Positions 1-10,254 of a stretch of 64,000 nt of DNA are shown in pieces (position 1 is the first letter of the stretch; each line of letters starts with the position of its first letter). The notes beneath the pieces are model-generated. The model saw only the letters and a list, made by a program, of their open reading frames with translations, had not been told where the DNA came from and did not search any database. Made by a program: the position numbers and the translations under genes. The stretch is from contig NC_089440.1 of the NCBI RefSeq assembly GCF_026210795.1, forward strand, positions 4,340,001 through 4,404,000, read 5' to 3'. Origin of the DNA: Rhizophagus irregularis. Taxonomy: Eukaryota; Glomeromycota; Glomeromycetes; Glomerales; Glomeraceae.

Positions 1-57
1 AATGATGTTAAAAACACTATCATTTAAAAAAAAAAAAAGTTTAATTTGAAAATTTAC

Positions 58-867
58 CTTTATGAAATCCATACACTAAATAATTAGATCAAATGGTAAT
101 ACAAATAAATAAATTAATTAATAAATAAAAGATATAATTATAATATATAATTATTATAATAACTTACTATTTAATTGTCTGACAAAACTTTGCCAATTAT
201 TATGTTTAAAATACTGCGGTAAGACCGATTTTGAAAATTCGGTTGGATTAGAAACACTGAAAACGTCACCAGAAGGAGCCCATGAGATCAAATGTTGAAT
301 CGAAGGATCTTCTACCATTCTGTTAATATTTTAATCAAATAAGGTTTTAATATCATTGGACTTTTTTTACGCGTAATTTTCATTAAATTGATAACATAAT
401 TGATTTTTTTAGTGATGATAGAAATTGAATCAACGAAAAACTTGAAATCAAACAGGATTTTTAAAGAAATAATAAAATACTTACGTGTAAAGTTTATTAA
501 CAAAAGCTGCCTGTGTTTTATGAGCAGCAGCTGGTGTCGTTGGTGTGGTCGTCGCTATTGTTGTTGTCGTGGAAGTCGTTGTCGCTGTATTACTATTTGT
601 AGACTGAGCAGGAGGCGATACATTTGTCAAGTTTGTGGAAGAGGTTGGGGAAGTAGTAGTAACTGGAGCGACTAATGGTTCGTGAAAAGGAGATGTAACT
701 AAAGGTGTCGAGGTGGAAGAACCGGGAAGTGAGGTACCAGGCGGTTCAGACTGTGACGTAAAGAAGTCCCCTTTGTTTGTATTATTATTATCTCTTTGAG
801 TGTTGTCGACGTTATTATTACTGGTATTGCCATTATTATTAGAGGTATTATTGCCTTTATGTTCCAT
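58..867 (-). CDS. HSF-type DNA-binding transcription factor, 5' part (three exons, runs off left edge)
   Basis: Exons on the minus strand are 867-485, 319-168 and 75-58, each flanked by GT-AG (donors GTAAGT, GTAAGT and GTAAAT). The joined frame is open. The first ~115 residues are low complexity and rich in Asn, Ser and Thr. The HSF-type DNA-binding domain follows: [20 protein letters not shown], then WQSFVRQLN, then MYGFHK encoded across an 18-nt exon 3. In this family the domain is a winged helix that binds nGAAn repeats; the WQSFVRQLN stretch includes the recognition helix. The ATG at 867 is the first in frame. Everything after the DNA-binding domain lies outside the window, so Hsf1-like, Skn7-like and Sfl1/Mga1-like members cannot be told apart. 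Exon 4 should start left of, or within, the first ~16 bases. Confidence 0.88.
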
Positions 868-1043
868 AATGGGCTTTTGACCAAAAGCGTTGTCTGAAAT
901 ATCTGGAGCCAGGTTGGCGAGGAACCAAAAAAGAAGAAGAAAAAAAGGAATAAACCACGGTAAAAACTCTTTTTCTCAAAAAATAGGGAATGACAAAAAA
1001 AAAAAATAAGAAATAAGCTTGTAAGGAAAGTGGAAAATTTTTT

Positions 1044-1068
1044 AGAAATATTCTCGAAACAAGGGAAT
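1044..1068. promoter_or_regulatory. Heat-shock-element-like cluster upstream of the HSF gene
   Basis: The bases read GAA, TTC, GAA, GAA with gaps of 3, 2 and 6 nt; TTCTCGAA at 1051-1058 is a perfect inverted pair. It lies about 180 bp upstream of the HSF ATG. Autoregulation by HSF proteins is known in fungi. In such AT-rich DNA a chance match is quite possible. Confidence 0.3.
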
Positions 1069-3115
1069 ATCTAAGTCTGATAAGAAAAAAAAAAAGAATA
1101 AAAATAGAAAATATAAGAAAAAAATAGACAACACAGAAAAAGGAATATTTATATATTATGAAACTTGTGCTATTTCGTTTTTATTTTCCCAGAAAAAAAA
1201 AAATTTGTGGTTTTATTTATATATTAATTGTTTAAAAAAAAAAAAAATTATGGTTTGGTGGCTGAAAAGGTGAGTGGATGATAAAAGGAAATTTACATTT
1301 AACGTGTTTTTTATATTATATATATATTTTTTTTTTTACCGATTTACCTATATGGTAACAAGAAAATTTTTGAATGTCAGCTATAAAACTTGTTCTTTAT
1401 ATAATGAAATTTAATGATTAGATAGATGATTGATTTATTAAGAAATTTACCATTAATGAGTCCGGATTTTTCTCAAAAATTTTTTTAAATGTATTATTAT
1501 TATGAATATGTGTGTTCATCTAAACCTAAATACACAAATTTTTTTCGAAAAAAAAAAATTAAAAAAAAAATAAAATAAAATAAAATTGTTTTTTAAAGTT
1601 TTATGAAAATAGTATAAAAAAAAAAATTTATCATATATATATATATTATATATAAAGTGGACGGGGATAATTTATTATTATGCAATTATAAATTTTTTTT
1701 TTTTTTTTGATGGTTATCAAAAAAAAAAGTCAAGTCGAGAATATTCGCTATATTTATAAGAGTTTATTATTATTATAATTATATATGTATATGTATATAA
1801 TATTATTTAATTTTAGTTAAGTATAAAAAAAAAATAAAATAAAATAATTTATATTAGAATATTTAGAATGTGTAAATAATATTACATAAAAAAAAAATTT
1901 TTTTTTTATATTTGTTACTATATTAAAAAAAAAATTTTTTTTTTTTTAGGAAGATCGGTTTCGGAATGCCCGGTAGGATTCACCCTATTGTAAAAAAGAA
2001 GTCTTTTGTGTGGGCGTTTGGAAGATTAAACAACAAGGCTAATAGTAATATCGGACCCTTGAATATATTTCAAAAAAAAAAAAAGAAAAAAAGAATTACA
2101 ATAAAAAAAAAAGAAAAGAAAAAAAATAAATAAATAAAATAAGATAAAAAAATATTTTTTAAAAAAAAATATGAGAAATAAGGATAAAATATTTAAAGGA
2201 AATAGAAGGAAAGCCTTGTTTTGGAGGCGAGTTGTGGCGGTGCTTCCATTTAATATTCTGGAAAAAAAAAGAAACCTATAGAAGGTAACGAAATTATTTC
2301 CCAATGTAAAGAAGATCCCATGGGGTGATACCAATTTCCAACAATAAAGTTACCTAAAATGCCAAGAAAATGAGAGGATTACAAATAAAGTTTAGATTAA
2401 TTATTTATCTACCAAGCAGGTGAACGTGAAAATTTTTATTTCATTGCGCAATAAAATATTCGATAACGTAGTACGATTTTTAGCCCTCCCTCAAATCCAT
2501 AAACTAAAGAAAGTTGCGACATATTTCTTCAAATGGAAAGTTTCACTAAAGATGGAAAACGCCGGGTGAGTCCAATTTTAAAATCATGGAATAATCTCGG
2601 AAAAGTAACAATGAATGATGAATCTCAAAATTTACCATTTATCGTAATGAATAACTTGGTGTAATATCATAACGTTCTCGTAATTTCCTTTCTGTGCTAT
2701 TTAAAAATCCAAATATTTATTTTCATGACATAACATATTTTGCCGAATATAGACCAGTTATAAACTTGTACGATATAAATAATAATTTATAAGAAAGATT
2801 AAAAAAGATTATGAAAGAACCCAGAAATGTTGTCATGCTTTTTATTTTAAATTAAGTGCTTGAATAATGATTTATAGGTTATAATAATATATTGAATATA
2901 TTTGATACGGTAATAATAATAATACTTAATATTATTATTATTTATTATTTACAAGTTTCAAGTGTAACTTGATGACACGTGTTACGATTCTGGTAATCCG
3001 ATAATCCACGCCAAGGTTTTTTTTATTGAAAAGAAATATGTCAAAAAAAAAATATGCTCAAACAAAAAAAAAATTATTATAATAAAAAATAATAAATAAA
3101 TAAATAAATAAAAAA

Positions 3116-3235
3116 TATAAATATAGTATATATATATATATATTATATATATATAAAAATATATGTATATATATATATGTAATATGTAATATATTTATAT
3201 ATATATCATATATATATATTTATATTTATATACCA
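3116..3235. repeat. TA-rich microsatellite tract
   Basis: About 120 bp of nearly pure alternating T and A with short interruptions. It is a simple repeat, with no evidence of another role. Confidence 0.8.
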
Positions 3236-5742
3236 CACCAAGTAAAACACGGACTTTACATACACAATACATATTTAGTAAGTATAACACTTTTTTTTTT
3301 TTTTGAAATTCGAATATTCTGTTTTTCCCCAAATTTAAAATGATCATCCTTTGGCTCATTCACCGGACAATTTTAATTTAGTAACTCCGGATTTATCACT
3401 TTATCACGAATAATAAAATGATGACACAATACAACACAATACATATTTTTTAAGATGAACTGATGAAGATCTTAATTAAAAATATCCCTTCGGAGAAATT
3501 TATAGGAAGGACGGAATCGCGCTAAAATATTAATGCAGTAAATAAACAACAAATAGAATGATTTATGGAAGAATAGAATATATACAATATTAAACTTGTG
3601 ATCAATTGATTTTTTAATTATAAATAAAAATGCAAAATTTTAATGCAAAATTATTTCCCTTGTTTTCTTAAAGGTACTTTTTGATTTGTAGGTTTTTCCG
3701 TTATATTTCCTGATTTAAATCCAGTTATTAAACTAATTAAATGCATTGTTTATTGTTTATCGTAAACAAATGCTTCAGCCCGTACACAAATTTCATATTT
3801 TCACACTTTTTTTTTACCCATGGATAAGGATCAGATGTTCCTTATAAAAAAAATACAGGTTGCATTAAAACGTTTCTAAAATATTTTAGCGTTGCCTAAA
3901 ATTATCTTTTTAATCGTTTAAAATTGTTTAGACTTGTTAAAATTATCTTTTATATCTTGAAAGCTTTTTTTGTTTATAGAAATGAGGCGCATGCAGTAAC
4001 ATTTACACACATATATATATATTTCTTTTATGTACTCCCCCAAAAAAATGCATAATATAATCATCTTGCAGATGCCAGTATCTTGGTGTTTGGTTCACAT
4101 AATTGGTTCAATCCAATTACCATAAAAGAAGTAATGGATTTCGTACTTTTTTTTTGTTTAAAAGAATATCATCATTCATAAATTTTATTACGTAATATAT
4201 AAAATCTAATTTTATAATTTTTAAAAAAGATGAATTCTTTTTTTTTTAAATAGAAGATTTGTTTGTTGAGTTTTGTGTTTTTCCGAATTGCATAATATAC
4301 AACACAATGTACTTACTACGTTAAGCAAGTTGTGTGGTGTCATATTATTCGAAATCTATAAAATTTAGTGTTATTGTTTATAGTGTTACAACTTTGATTA
4401 TGAATAGAAAAAAAATAGATGAAACTTAGAATGATCTGTTTTTCTTTTCTTTTATACAAAGAATCCAAAAAAAGAAAATTTTATGGATCCTTTTTATATT
4501 TTACTATTTAAAATAAAAAGCGTAAGCGTACGATAATATTATTATTATTAATGTTACTATAAATTTCATTTTATTCTAGAAATTGTAATCCAAATTGGAT
4601 TTACAAAAAAGTCACTATTCATTATATTTACAGTTCAAACTATATTGTATACTATTCCTTATCAGTATAAAAAATTTACCAAATTCGAAAGCTAAAAAAT
4701 GATAAGCCACAATACTAAATCTAATTCTGCAATTCGGTAACTCTGTAACAAAATTACCGTGAAATATTTGAAACGAAGAAAGAAAACAAAAAAGGGTTTT
4801 CACTCCCTTTTCTATTTTCTTTTTGAGTTTGAAACTTCTCATGCTAGAACATTGATTAATTTGAATTCCAGTTTCGGTAAACGAAAATTCTATGAAATCT
4901 CCTAAAAATTTCATGTGTAAAATTTATCAAACTTTAACTAAAAAGGATAGTTTCATCTAATTTCCTATCTATTCTCCTTTGTTTATCTTTTCTTCTATTC
5001 CCCCCCTTTTTTTTTCTTTAAATAATAATTTTCCTATCGTCTTTTGAAATGAAGGATTTAATTTTAACCTTTACATAAATTTCATTTCCATTCCGCTTTT
5101 TTTCAATCACCTTTAAGATTTCTCTTTCTTTTTAAATTTATTTCATGATATTTAATAATATATATTTAATGATAATTTAATGATAATTTAATGATATTTA
5201 TTGCTTCGATTCTCATTATTACCCAAATTAATTTTCATTGTTTCATGTGAGTATCTATATTGGGCATGTTATGACCTAATTACGGGTTACAGGTACCTAA
5301 ATTATCGAAAATCATTCCCAAAATTATGTTAATTTTTTTTAATGTGTCCGTAATTTAAAATTTTCGATGTATCGATGTTGGAAGAAAATATTTGATATAT
5401 CAAATTATTAATAGACCATAAAATGTGGGCCAGATTATTTTTTGTCGCTAATTCAGAATATTCTGACCTTTAATTAAGATGACGCAAATTTCAATTTTTA
5501 TAAAGTGCTGCCAGTGTAACCTAAATATCGGTTCATGTTACTTAAATGCTATTACGTTTCATATATAATATCGGTACAATTTAAGTGGGACATGGAAAAT
5601 TTATCGGTGCATGCAATTATCGGTACATAGGAATATAGGATATCGGTACATTTGAGGTTTTACTATAATAATAATAATAAAAAGGATTTAAAGGATAGAA
5701 CATAACGTTATTTATGATTTTCAACTACATTACCTACCAGCT

Positions 5743-5816
5743 ACCGCATCATTCAACCGCATCATTCAACCGCATCATCCACCGCATCATCCACCGCATC
5801 ATCCACCGCATCATCC
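5743..5816. repeat. 12-13 bp minisatellite, six units
   Basis: Six consecutive units of ACCGCATCATYC(A), two of 13 bp followed by four of 12 bp. The tract ends at 5816, immediately next to the stop codon (5817-5819, minus strand) of the first small membrane-protein gene. Confidence 0.9.
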
Positions 5817-6056
5817 TTACCACAATAACCTACATAACCACTTTATCCAAGGTTCACATAATTCTAAATCATTCTTTTCAACATAATTTAATGTTATTTG
5901 ACGTTCATTACCACTAATAGCATAAATTATAAGTAATATTCTATCAATTAACATTTTTCGTTGATAAAATAATGATATTAATACAATTAGAGTACCAAGT
6001 ACTATTTTTAGATTATTCCTAATATATTTAATAACTCTATCAAGTTTAAAATCCAT
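5817..6056 (-). CDS. Small single-pass membrane protein, array member 1 (79 aa)
   Basis: I do not recognise the family. The ATG at 6056 aligns with the starts of the four paralogues, so the longer TTG-initiated frame to 6068 was not used. Layout: a short basic N-terminal helix with an N-N-x-K stretch, one hydrophobic segment (about residues 22-36), a basic loop (Y-Q-R-K-x-L-x-D-R-I), the conserved Y-A-I-x-G-N-x-R-x-I-x-L-N-Y block and a short Trp-containing tail (PWIKWLCRLLW). It is closest to the member at 8376-8660 but has a shorter tail that ends against a minisatellite. It could be a truncated copy. A TATAAATA-like run lies at 6207-6214. Function is unknown. Confidence 0.6.
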   Translation of the reverse strand: MDFKLDRVIKYIRNNLKIVLGTLIVLISLFYQRKMLIDRILLIIYAISGNERQITLNYVEKNDLELCEPWIKWLCRLLW

Positions 6057-6189
6057 AATTCTTAACAATATATATATATATATATGAAATGTTGAGAAAA
6101 AATTTGGTACACAATTTTTTATATAATTTTGTGAAAGAATTTTTCAGAAAAGAAAAAGAAAAGAAATTATTATTTTTTTTTTTTCCTTT

Positions 6190-6285
6190 TATTATTCATA
6201 CAGTTATATTTATACCCATTTGGTAATAATAGGTGGATTTAACCTAAAATCGTAAACTTCTTGAAGAAAAACAAGTTTTTAAAAA
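6190..6285 (-). promoter_or_regulatory. Upstream block of array member 1 (divergent copy)
   Basis: Contains TATAAATA (minus strand, 6207-6214) and a weaker match to the block shared by the array, ending in an AAAACTTGTTTTT-like run read on the minus strand. It is the most diverged of the five copies. Confidence 0.4.
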
Positions 6286-6460
6286 TCATCTACTTTTAAA
6301 ATAAATTTAAATTACGTCATCACTAATAAATAATGACACTACATACACATACAGTTTGAATGGCTTAAAAATGTGATAACTTTTTAAATAATTTTAGAAA
6401 ACCCTTAAAAATGCGATAACTTTTAGAAAACCCAACATTTAGTTTACCAACGTATAATCA

Positions 6461-6772
6461 TCATGGTAATCGTTTCAATATTCCACGTAGCCGATTCTTC
6501 AACCAAGTAGGTTTTTGTATGAGGTCCAAAGTATGTTTTAATTCAATGATTAGATTATCATCACCTCGAATAATATAATAATAAAGTATCACTCTCGCAC
6601 GTAATGTATTTCTTCGATACCAAATATATGATGATGATAATATTATGAGAATTACTTTTAAAATTTTTATTATTTTTGGATTATTTCTAATAAATTCATT
6701 AATATGAGGTACATTTCTTATTGTATTTTCAATTCTATTTAACCATCTTTTAATATTGTCAATATAATCCAT
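6461..6772 (-). CDS. Small single-pass membrane protein, array member 2 (103 aa)
   Basis: Paralogue of the neighbours, most like the member at 7159-7452 at the N-terminus (both start M-D-[YF]-[IL]-D with R-W and a basic amphipathic stretch). After N-N-P-K comes one hydrophobic helix (about residues 38-52), then Y-R-R-N-T-L-R-A-R-V, an I-I-R-G-D-D block and a basic tail with PTWLKNRLRG. The Trp-rich tail of its siblings is reduced here to one Trp. The basic loop follows the hydrophobic segment, which would place the C-terminal half in the cytosol by the positive-inside rule (inference). The gene and about 380 bp upstream form a ~700 bp unit repeated at 7159-7830. Confidence 0.65.
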   Translation of the reverse strand: MDYIDNIKRWLNRIENTIRNVPHINEFIRNNPKIIKILKVILIILSSSYIWYRRNTLRARVILYYYIIRGDDNLIIELKHTLDLIQKPTWLKNRLRGILKRLP

Positions 6773-6867
6773 TATATTATTATATTGAATAAAAATAAAA
6801 GATTTTTTTTAAAAAGAAAAAAAAAGATTTTTTTTTTCTTTCACAAGAATGTAAAAATGTAAAATCC

Positions 6868-6975
6868 GTTTATTTATACCCGTTGTAGATTGTTTCGGCC
6901 AAAAACTATAAATGGTAAAATTAAATTAAATTAGTGTGAATTCTGTGAGAAAACCAAAAGTTTTTTTTTTATATT
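6868..6975 (-). promoter_or_regulatory. Conserved upstream block of array member 2
   Basis: Reading on the minus strand there is a GAATTCACACTAATTT-like stretch, then ACCATTTATA, then GGGTATAAATAAACG with TATAAATA at 6878-6871, about 100 bp before the ATG. The same order recurs at 7553-7640 and 8858-8968. Confidence 0.55.
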
Positions 6976-7158
6976 ACATAATTTAATTTTAAAATTTTAA
7001 TAATCAATACTACGCTCTAACGTATTTACATTGTCATAAAATAATTCACAATATAAATTTTCGTTAACTATGAATTATGAATTTAGAAGCATCAGAGTTT
7101 AGAAAACCAACAGTTTTTACCAGTTTACATACAAAACGGCCAATGAGCCCAACGTTAT

Positions 7159-7452
7159 TTACAACAATGGCGGAGAAACCCAATCCGGCAACCACCAGGG
7201 ATTAGGTTTTAATAAGCGATCCAAGTTAAGTATTAACTGGTCGTCTCCTTCAATAACGTGACGCAAAAGTCTTATTCTCGCACGTAATGTATTTTTTCTA
7301 AACAACATATATGATAATAATGGTACTAAAATAATAGTAATAGTTATTGCTGTTCTTGGATAATTTCTAATAAGTACCCTAAAAAACCTTGCATGTCTCA
7401 CTGTATCTTCAATTATATTGAACCATCTTCTAATAATGTCAAGAAAATCCAT
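7159..7452 (-). CDS. Small single-pass membrane protein, array member 3 (97 aa)
   Basis: Same layout as the other array members: N-terminal amphipathic helix (M-D-F-L-D-I-I-R-R-W-F), N-Y-P-R in place of N-N-P-K, a hydrophobic segment of about 15 residues, F-R-K-N-T-L-R-A-R-I, then V-I-E-G-D-D-Q-L-I-L-N-L-D-R-L-L and a Trp-rich tail NPWWLPDWVSPPLL. The L-K-P-N-x-W-W tail is shared with the member at 7851-8114. No other domain is visible. Conservation of frame, start and stop position across five copies, while the DNA between them has drifted, supports real coding. Function is unknown. Confidence 0.65.
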   Translation of the reverse strand: MDFLDIIRRWFNIIEDTVRHARFFRVLIRNYPRTAITITIILVPLLSYMLFRKNTLRARIRLLRHVIEGDDQLILNLDRLLKPNPWWLPDWVSPPLL

Positions 7453-7552
7453 TATATTTATTATATTTGTTTTAACTCTATTTTAAATCGAATAAAAATT
7501 CTCTTTCAGATAAGAGAATTTTTTTTTTTTCAAAATGTAAAATTTTATCTTC

Positions 7553-7640
7553 GTTTATTTATAGATTATTTCAGCAAAAAATATAAATGGTAAAATTAAC
7601 CTAAATTAGGGTGAATTCTTGATTAAAACCAAGTTTTTTT
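7553..7640 (-). promoter_or_regulatory. Conserved upstream block of array member 3
   Basis: TATAAATA (minus strand, 7563-7556) lies about 104 bp before the ATG, followed further upstream by the TTTTACCATTTATA and GAATTCACCCTAATTT parts of the shared block. It is a close match to the block upstream of member 2. Confidence 0.55.
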
Positions 7641-7850
7641 TATATTATATAATTAAATTCTAAAATTCTAATAATCAATACTATGCTCAAGTGTATTTAC
7701 ACTATCGTAAAATAATTCACGAGAACTTATAATATAAAATTTTGATAACTATGAATTATGAATTTAAAAGCACCAAAACCAACAGTTTTACCGGTTTAAT
7801 ACACAATCGGTCAATGAACCCACGTCATTTTTTTTAAGTAAAAACGTTAC

Positions 7851-8114
7851 TTATAGCAATGACCAAGAAACCCAACGCGGCGACCACCACCGGGCGTTAG
7901 GTTTTAATAAACGATCTAACTTAAGTATTACCTTGTCATCACTAATAATAGCGTAATATATTATTAATATTCTCTCACGTAATGTTTTACGTCGATATAA
8001 TACATATAATAATAAAATAGTAGCAACAAGTCTTTTTACTATTTTTGGATTATTCTTAATAAGTTCTAGAATTTGAGATTCTTTTAATAAATAATTTATA
8101 ATATCGTTTATCAT
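7851..8114 (-). CDS. Small single-pass membrane protein, array member 4 (87 aa)
   Basis: Family signature intact: K-N-N-P-K-I-V-K-R, hydrophobic segment of about 12 residues, Y-R-R-K-T-L-R-E-R-I-L-I-I-Y-Y-A-I, then I-S-D-D-K-V-I-L-K-L-D-R-L-L-K-P-N and a Trp-rich tail ARWWSPRWVSWSLL. The N-terminal helix before N-N-P-K is shorter than in members 2 and 3. The conserved segment after the membrane helix is the best-kept part of the family and probably carries its function. I cannot assign one. Confidence 0.65.
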   Translation of the reverse strand: MINDIINYLLKESQILELIKNNPKIVKRLVATILLLYVLYRRKTLRERILIIYYAIISDDKVILKLDRLLKPNARWWSPRWVSWSLL

Positions 8115-8213
8115 TATATATATTTGAAAATTGAACCGTTTTAAGAAATTTTTTTTTTTGTATAATTAGGAAAAAAAATAATTTTATTTTTCAAAAATTT
8201 TAGAATTAATTAT

Positions 8214-8322
8214 CCATTTATATATATATATGTTGTGCAATTATTTCGGTAAGGAAAGTATGTACGAGGAGACAATTATTCTAAATTAGGAGAATTCTTG
8301 ATGAGAAACATGTTTTTCTAAA
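8214..8322 (-). promoter_or_regulatory. Conserved upstream block of array member 4
   Basis: A TATATATATAAATGG run (8231-8217 on the minus strand) lies about 105 bp before the ATG. Upstream of it are ACCGAAATAATTGCACAAC and the TCAAGAATTCTCCTAATTTAG part of the shared block in partly diverged form. Confidence 0.5.
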
Positions 8323-8375
8323 AAAGTTATTATAGTACTGCAATACTAATTTTTTAAGCTACAGATATGCGACTA

Positions 8376-8660
8376 TTATGATGATGATGTTACGCCGATA
8401 ATTTTATCTACAGGCCAACGTACCCACCAAAACCAACTTTTATCTTTAATAGTTTCAATTTCTCTAATTTCCAACCCATGTCTTAAAAGATAATTTAATG
8501 CAATTTGACGGTCATTACCAACAATAGCGTATGATATAAGTACTATTCTATCACGTAATAACCTTCGTTGATTATAAGATAATATTAAAGTAATAGTAAT
8601 AATTGTTACTTTTAATGGATTATTTTCAACATATTCTTTAACCTTGTTAAAATAATCCAT
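8376..8660 (-). CDS. Small single-pass membrane protein, array member 5 (94 aa)
   Basis: Starts M-D-Y-F-N-K-V-K-E, then E-N-N-P-L-K, a hydrophobic segment (about residues 18-28), Y-N-Q-R-R-L-L-R-D-R-I, the Y-A-I-V-G-N-D-R-Q-I-A-L-N-Y block and a tail with WFWWVRW followed by VTSSS. It is closest to the member at 5817-6056 (shared G-N-[DE]-R-Q-I-[AT]-L-N-Y), so the outer two genes form one subtype (N-[DE]-R-Q) and the inner three another (G-D-D or S-D-D). It is the first gene of the array in the direction of transcription. Confidence 0.65.
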   Translation of the reverse strand: MDYFNKVKEYVENNPLKVTIITITLILSYNQRRLLRDRIVLISYAIVGNDRQIALNYLLRHGLEIREIETIKDKSWFWWVRWPVDKIIGVTSSS

Positions 8661-8857
8661 TGTATTTATTGTTTGAAGATTATATTATGAAGATTATATT
8701 ACGAAGATTATATTATGAAGAAGGTTATATTTATTTATCATTTATTTATTTTGTTTTATTTTGGTTTGGTTTTTTTTTTTAAAGTTGAAATAAAAAGAGA
8801 AAAAAGTGATTTTTTTCAGACAAAAGGATTTTTTTTATAGAATTTATTATTGTCCGT

Positions 8858-8968
8858 TTATTTATACTTCGTTGTAATACAAATCATTTCAGTAAAAAAA
8901 TATATGGAATTAATCTAAATTAATGTGAATTCTTGATAAAAAACTAGTTTTTTTAATATTACCAATTC
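8858..8968 (-). promoter_or_regulatory. Conserved upstream block of array member 5
   Basis: TATAAATA (8866-8859, minus strand) sits about 200 bp before the ATG, preceded by ACTGAAATGATTTG, then TAATTTAGATTAATT and TTATCAAGAATTCACATTAA. It is a good copy of the shared block. From here the sequence also matches 13150 onwards, the start of a larger duplication. Confidence 0.5.
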
Positions 8969-9534
8969 CGGAATTCCGTAGAAGTTTTTCATCGATCATC
9001 AACTATCATCACTAATAATTTTAAATTCCGCCTAAACCTAAAATCAGCCAAATTGATCGGCAGCCGCAGCCAAACGGAAACTCCGGTAGCTGTAAAAAAT
9101 TACTAGTTGAATTCAATTGCTATTTGACATCATTTTGTGCCCTTTCAGGACATATTTATCACGCCACAGTAATATTGTGATTTTTGGATATATTAGTTAT
9201 TGGACAGGGATGTTATTATGCATGTTTCATATAAGCTATTAATAATAAGTTTTACGTGACTTTAGATTAATAACAGTTGTATTGTGATTTTATGGATTTC
9301 GGATCCAAGACAAATGTTTTTTTCTACAAAAATATATAACGAGCTCCAATTGCACATGTATATTATTACTTTACTAGTGTATTAAGTTTTTAATGACCAA
9401 ATCCAAATATACCTTAAATTTTTTAAATTTTCAAAAAAATTCTTTTTGTTAAATCTAATAATAACACATGATTTTAAAACTTTTTAGTAAAACTAAGCAT
9501 TCTTTCAATAAAAATTAAATGTTCTTTTAATAAG

Positions 9535-9812
9535 ATTAAAGAAAGAATCTCTCTTATTGATAATTTGAAATACTTCATATTCTTCTATCCTATTATTAAC
9601 AATTTTCTTTTCGTAAGATATTTTGTTTGTTCATACCATAATAACTGTCATATCTTGGATTTTTCTGGTTCCATAAATCTTGTAAACCAGAAGTGACTCT
9701 GCTTAATATGGGAATTTCCATGAAAATAATGAAAATATAAAGCCATTTGGCGTTTGACATTTATGTTCAATATAAGGATCGTTATGATAATCTAACACTA
9801 CGCCACCTAAAT
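9535..9812 (-). pseudogene. Decayed TLDc-domain fragment
   Basis: Read on the minus strand this matches the last ~100 codons of the neighbouring BTB-TLDc genes, from the equivalent of WRS down to the V-F-Q-I-I-D-K-R-F-S region. It has an internal deletion (the part encoding I-I-W-C-K-x-K-G-P-C-F-G is missing), frameshifts and no open frame. No BTB or BACK part is left nearby. Confidence 0.75.
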
Positions 9813-9817
9813 TTTTA

Positions 9818-9870
9818 TAGAAAAAAATTAGAGTAGACTTAATCTAAATGAGTGATATTCTTGAATTACT
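9818..9870. repeat. Shared upstream block next to the TLDc relic
   Basis: Reads AGAGTAGACTTAATCTAAAT then GAGTGATATTCTTGA on the plus strand, matching the block upstream of the small-protein genes and the BTB-TLDc gene at 12986. Confidence 0.5.
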
Positions 9871-9989
9871 AATAACTTTACGTAATCAATTCTTCCTAAA
9901 ATTCCATTGTGGCTAAATAATCATGAAATATTTCATCTCCGTTTTAGCCTAATTAGCAACTAAAGTCCATTTTTGAATCCCCGGTGATT

Positions 9990-10055
9990 AAAAGTTTATT
10001 ATATATTATGTAATCGCGTCTAATTAATAGTTTATTTATATACATTATGTAAGAA
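9990..10055. repeat. Two units of a TAATCGCGTC-containing tandem repeat
   Basis: Units of roughly 40 bp pair a GTTTATTATATATTATGTAA-type stretch with TCGCGTC. Three or more units of the same kind occur at 14420-14560, in the partner segment. Confidence 0.55.
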
Positions 10056-10254
10056 TCGCGTCTCTATAAAAGTATAAAAGTAAGGATAAAAAACATATAT
10101 ATACACCCACTTTCACCCACTATTTTTTCATTTTTTTTTTAAGAAATACTTCGATTATTTTTTTAAAAATACTAAATACTCTAATATTTTTTAAGATTAT
10201 TTTTTTAAAAATAAAAAATACTTCGCGTTGTAAGTGATTTTACGCGTCGTTAGA

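Larger units (their letters stand above)
868..5742. other. AT-rich intergenic stretch, no supported gene
   Basis: Nearly 4.9 kb of long A/T runs and simple repeats. The short open frames inside (for example 2026-2334 and 4615-4914 on the minus strand) have skewed, low-complexity translations, no recognisable domain and no paralogue in the window. A splice-acceptor-like tract at 1930-1950 and a donor-like GTGAGT at about 2565 on the plus strand do not link into a convincing gene. Apart from the AT-repeat tract at 3116-3235 I see no function. Confidence 0.6.

Noticed and set aside
400-675. 91-codon plus-strand frame rich in Cys, Arg and Trp
   Set aside because: Antisense shadow of the low-complexity HSF exon 1.
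2026-2334. 102-codon minus-strand frame rich in Phe
   Set aside because: Product of A/T homopolymers; no domain and no plausible composition.
1930-2580. Acceptor-like T tract and donor-like GTGAGT on the plus strand
   Set aside because: No open frame joins them and no family match; not enough for a gene call.
3116-3235. Possible replication origin because of AT richness
   Set aside because: AT richness is general here; no consensus or other evidence.
4615-4914. 99-codon minus-strand frame
   Set aside because: No family, no promoter or intron evidence; could not be supported.
5714-5917. Plus-strand frame with H-R-I-I repeats
   Set aside because: It is only the translation of the minisatellite and the antisense of array member 1.
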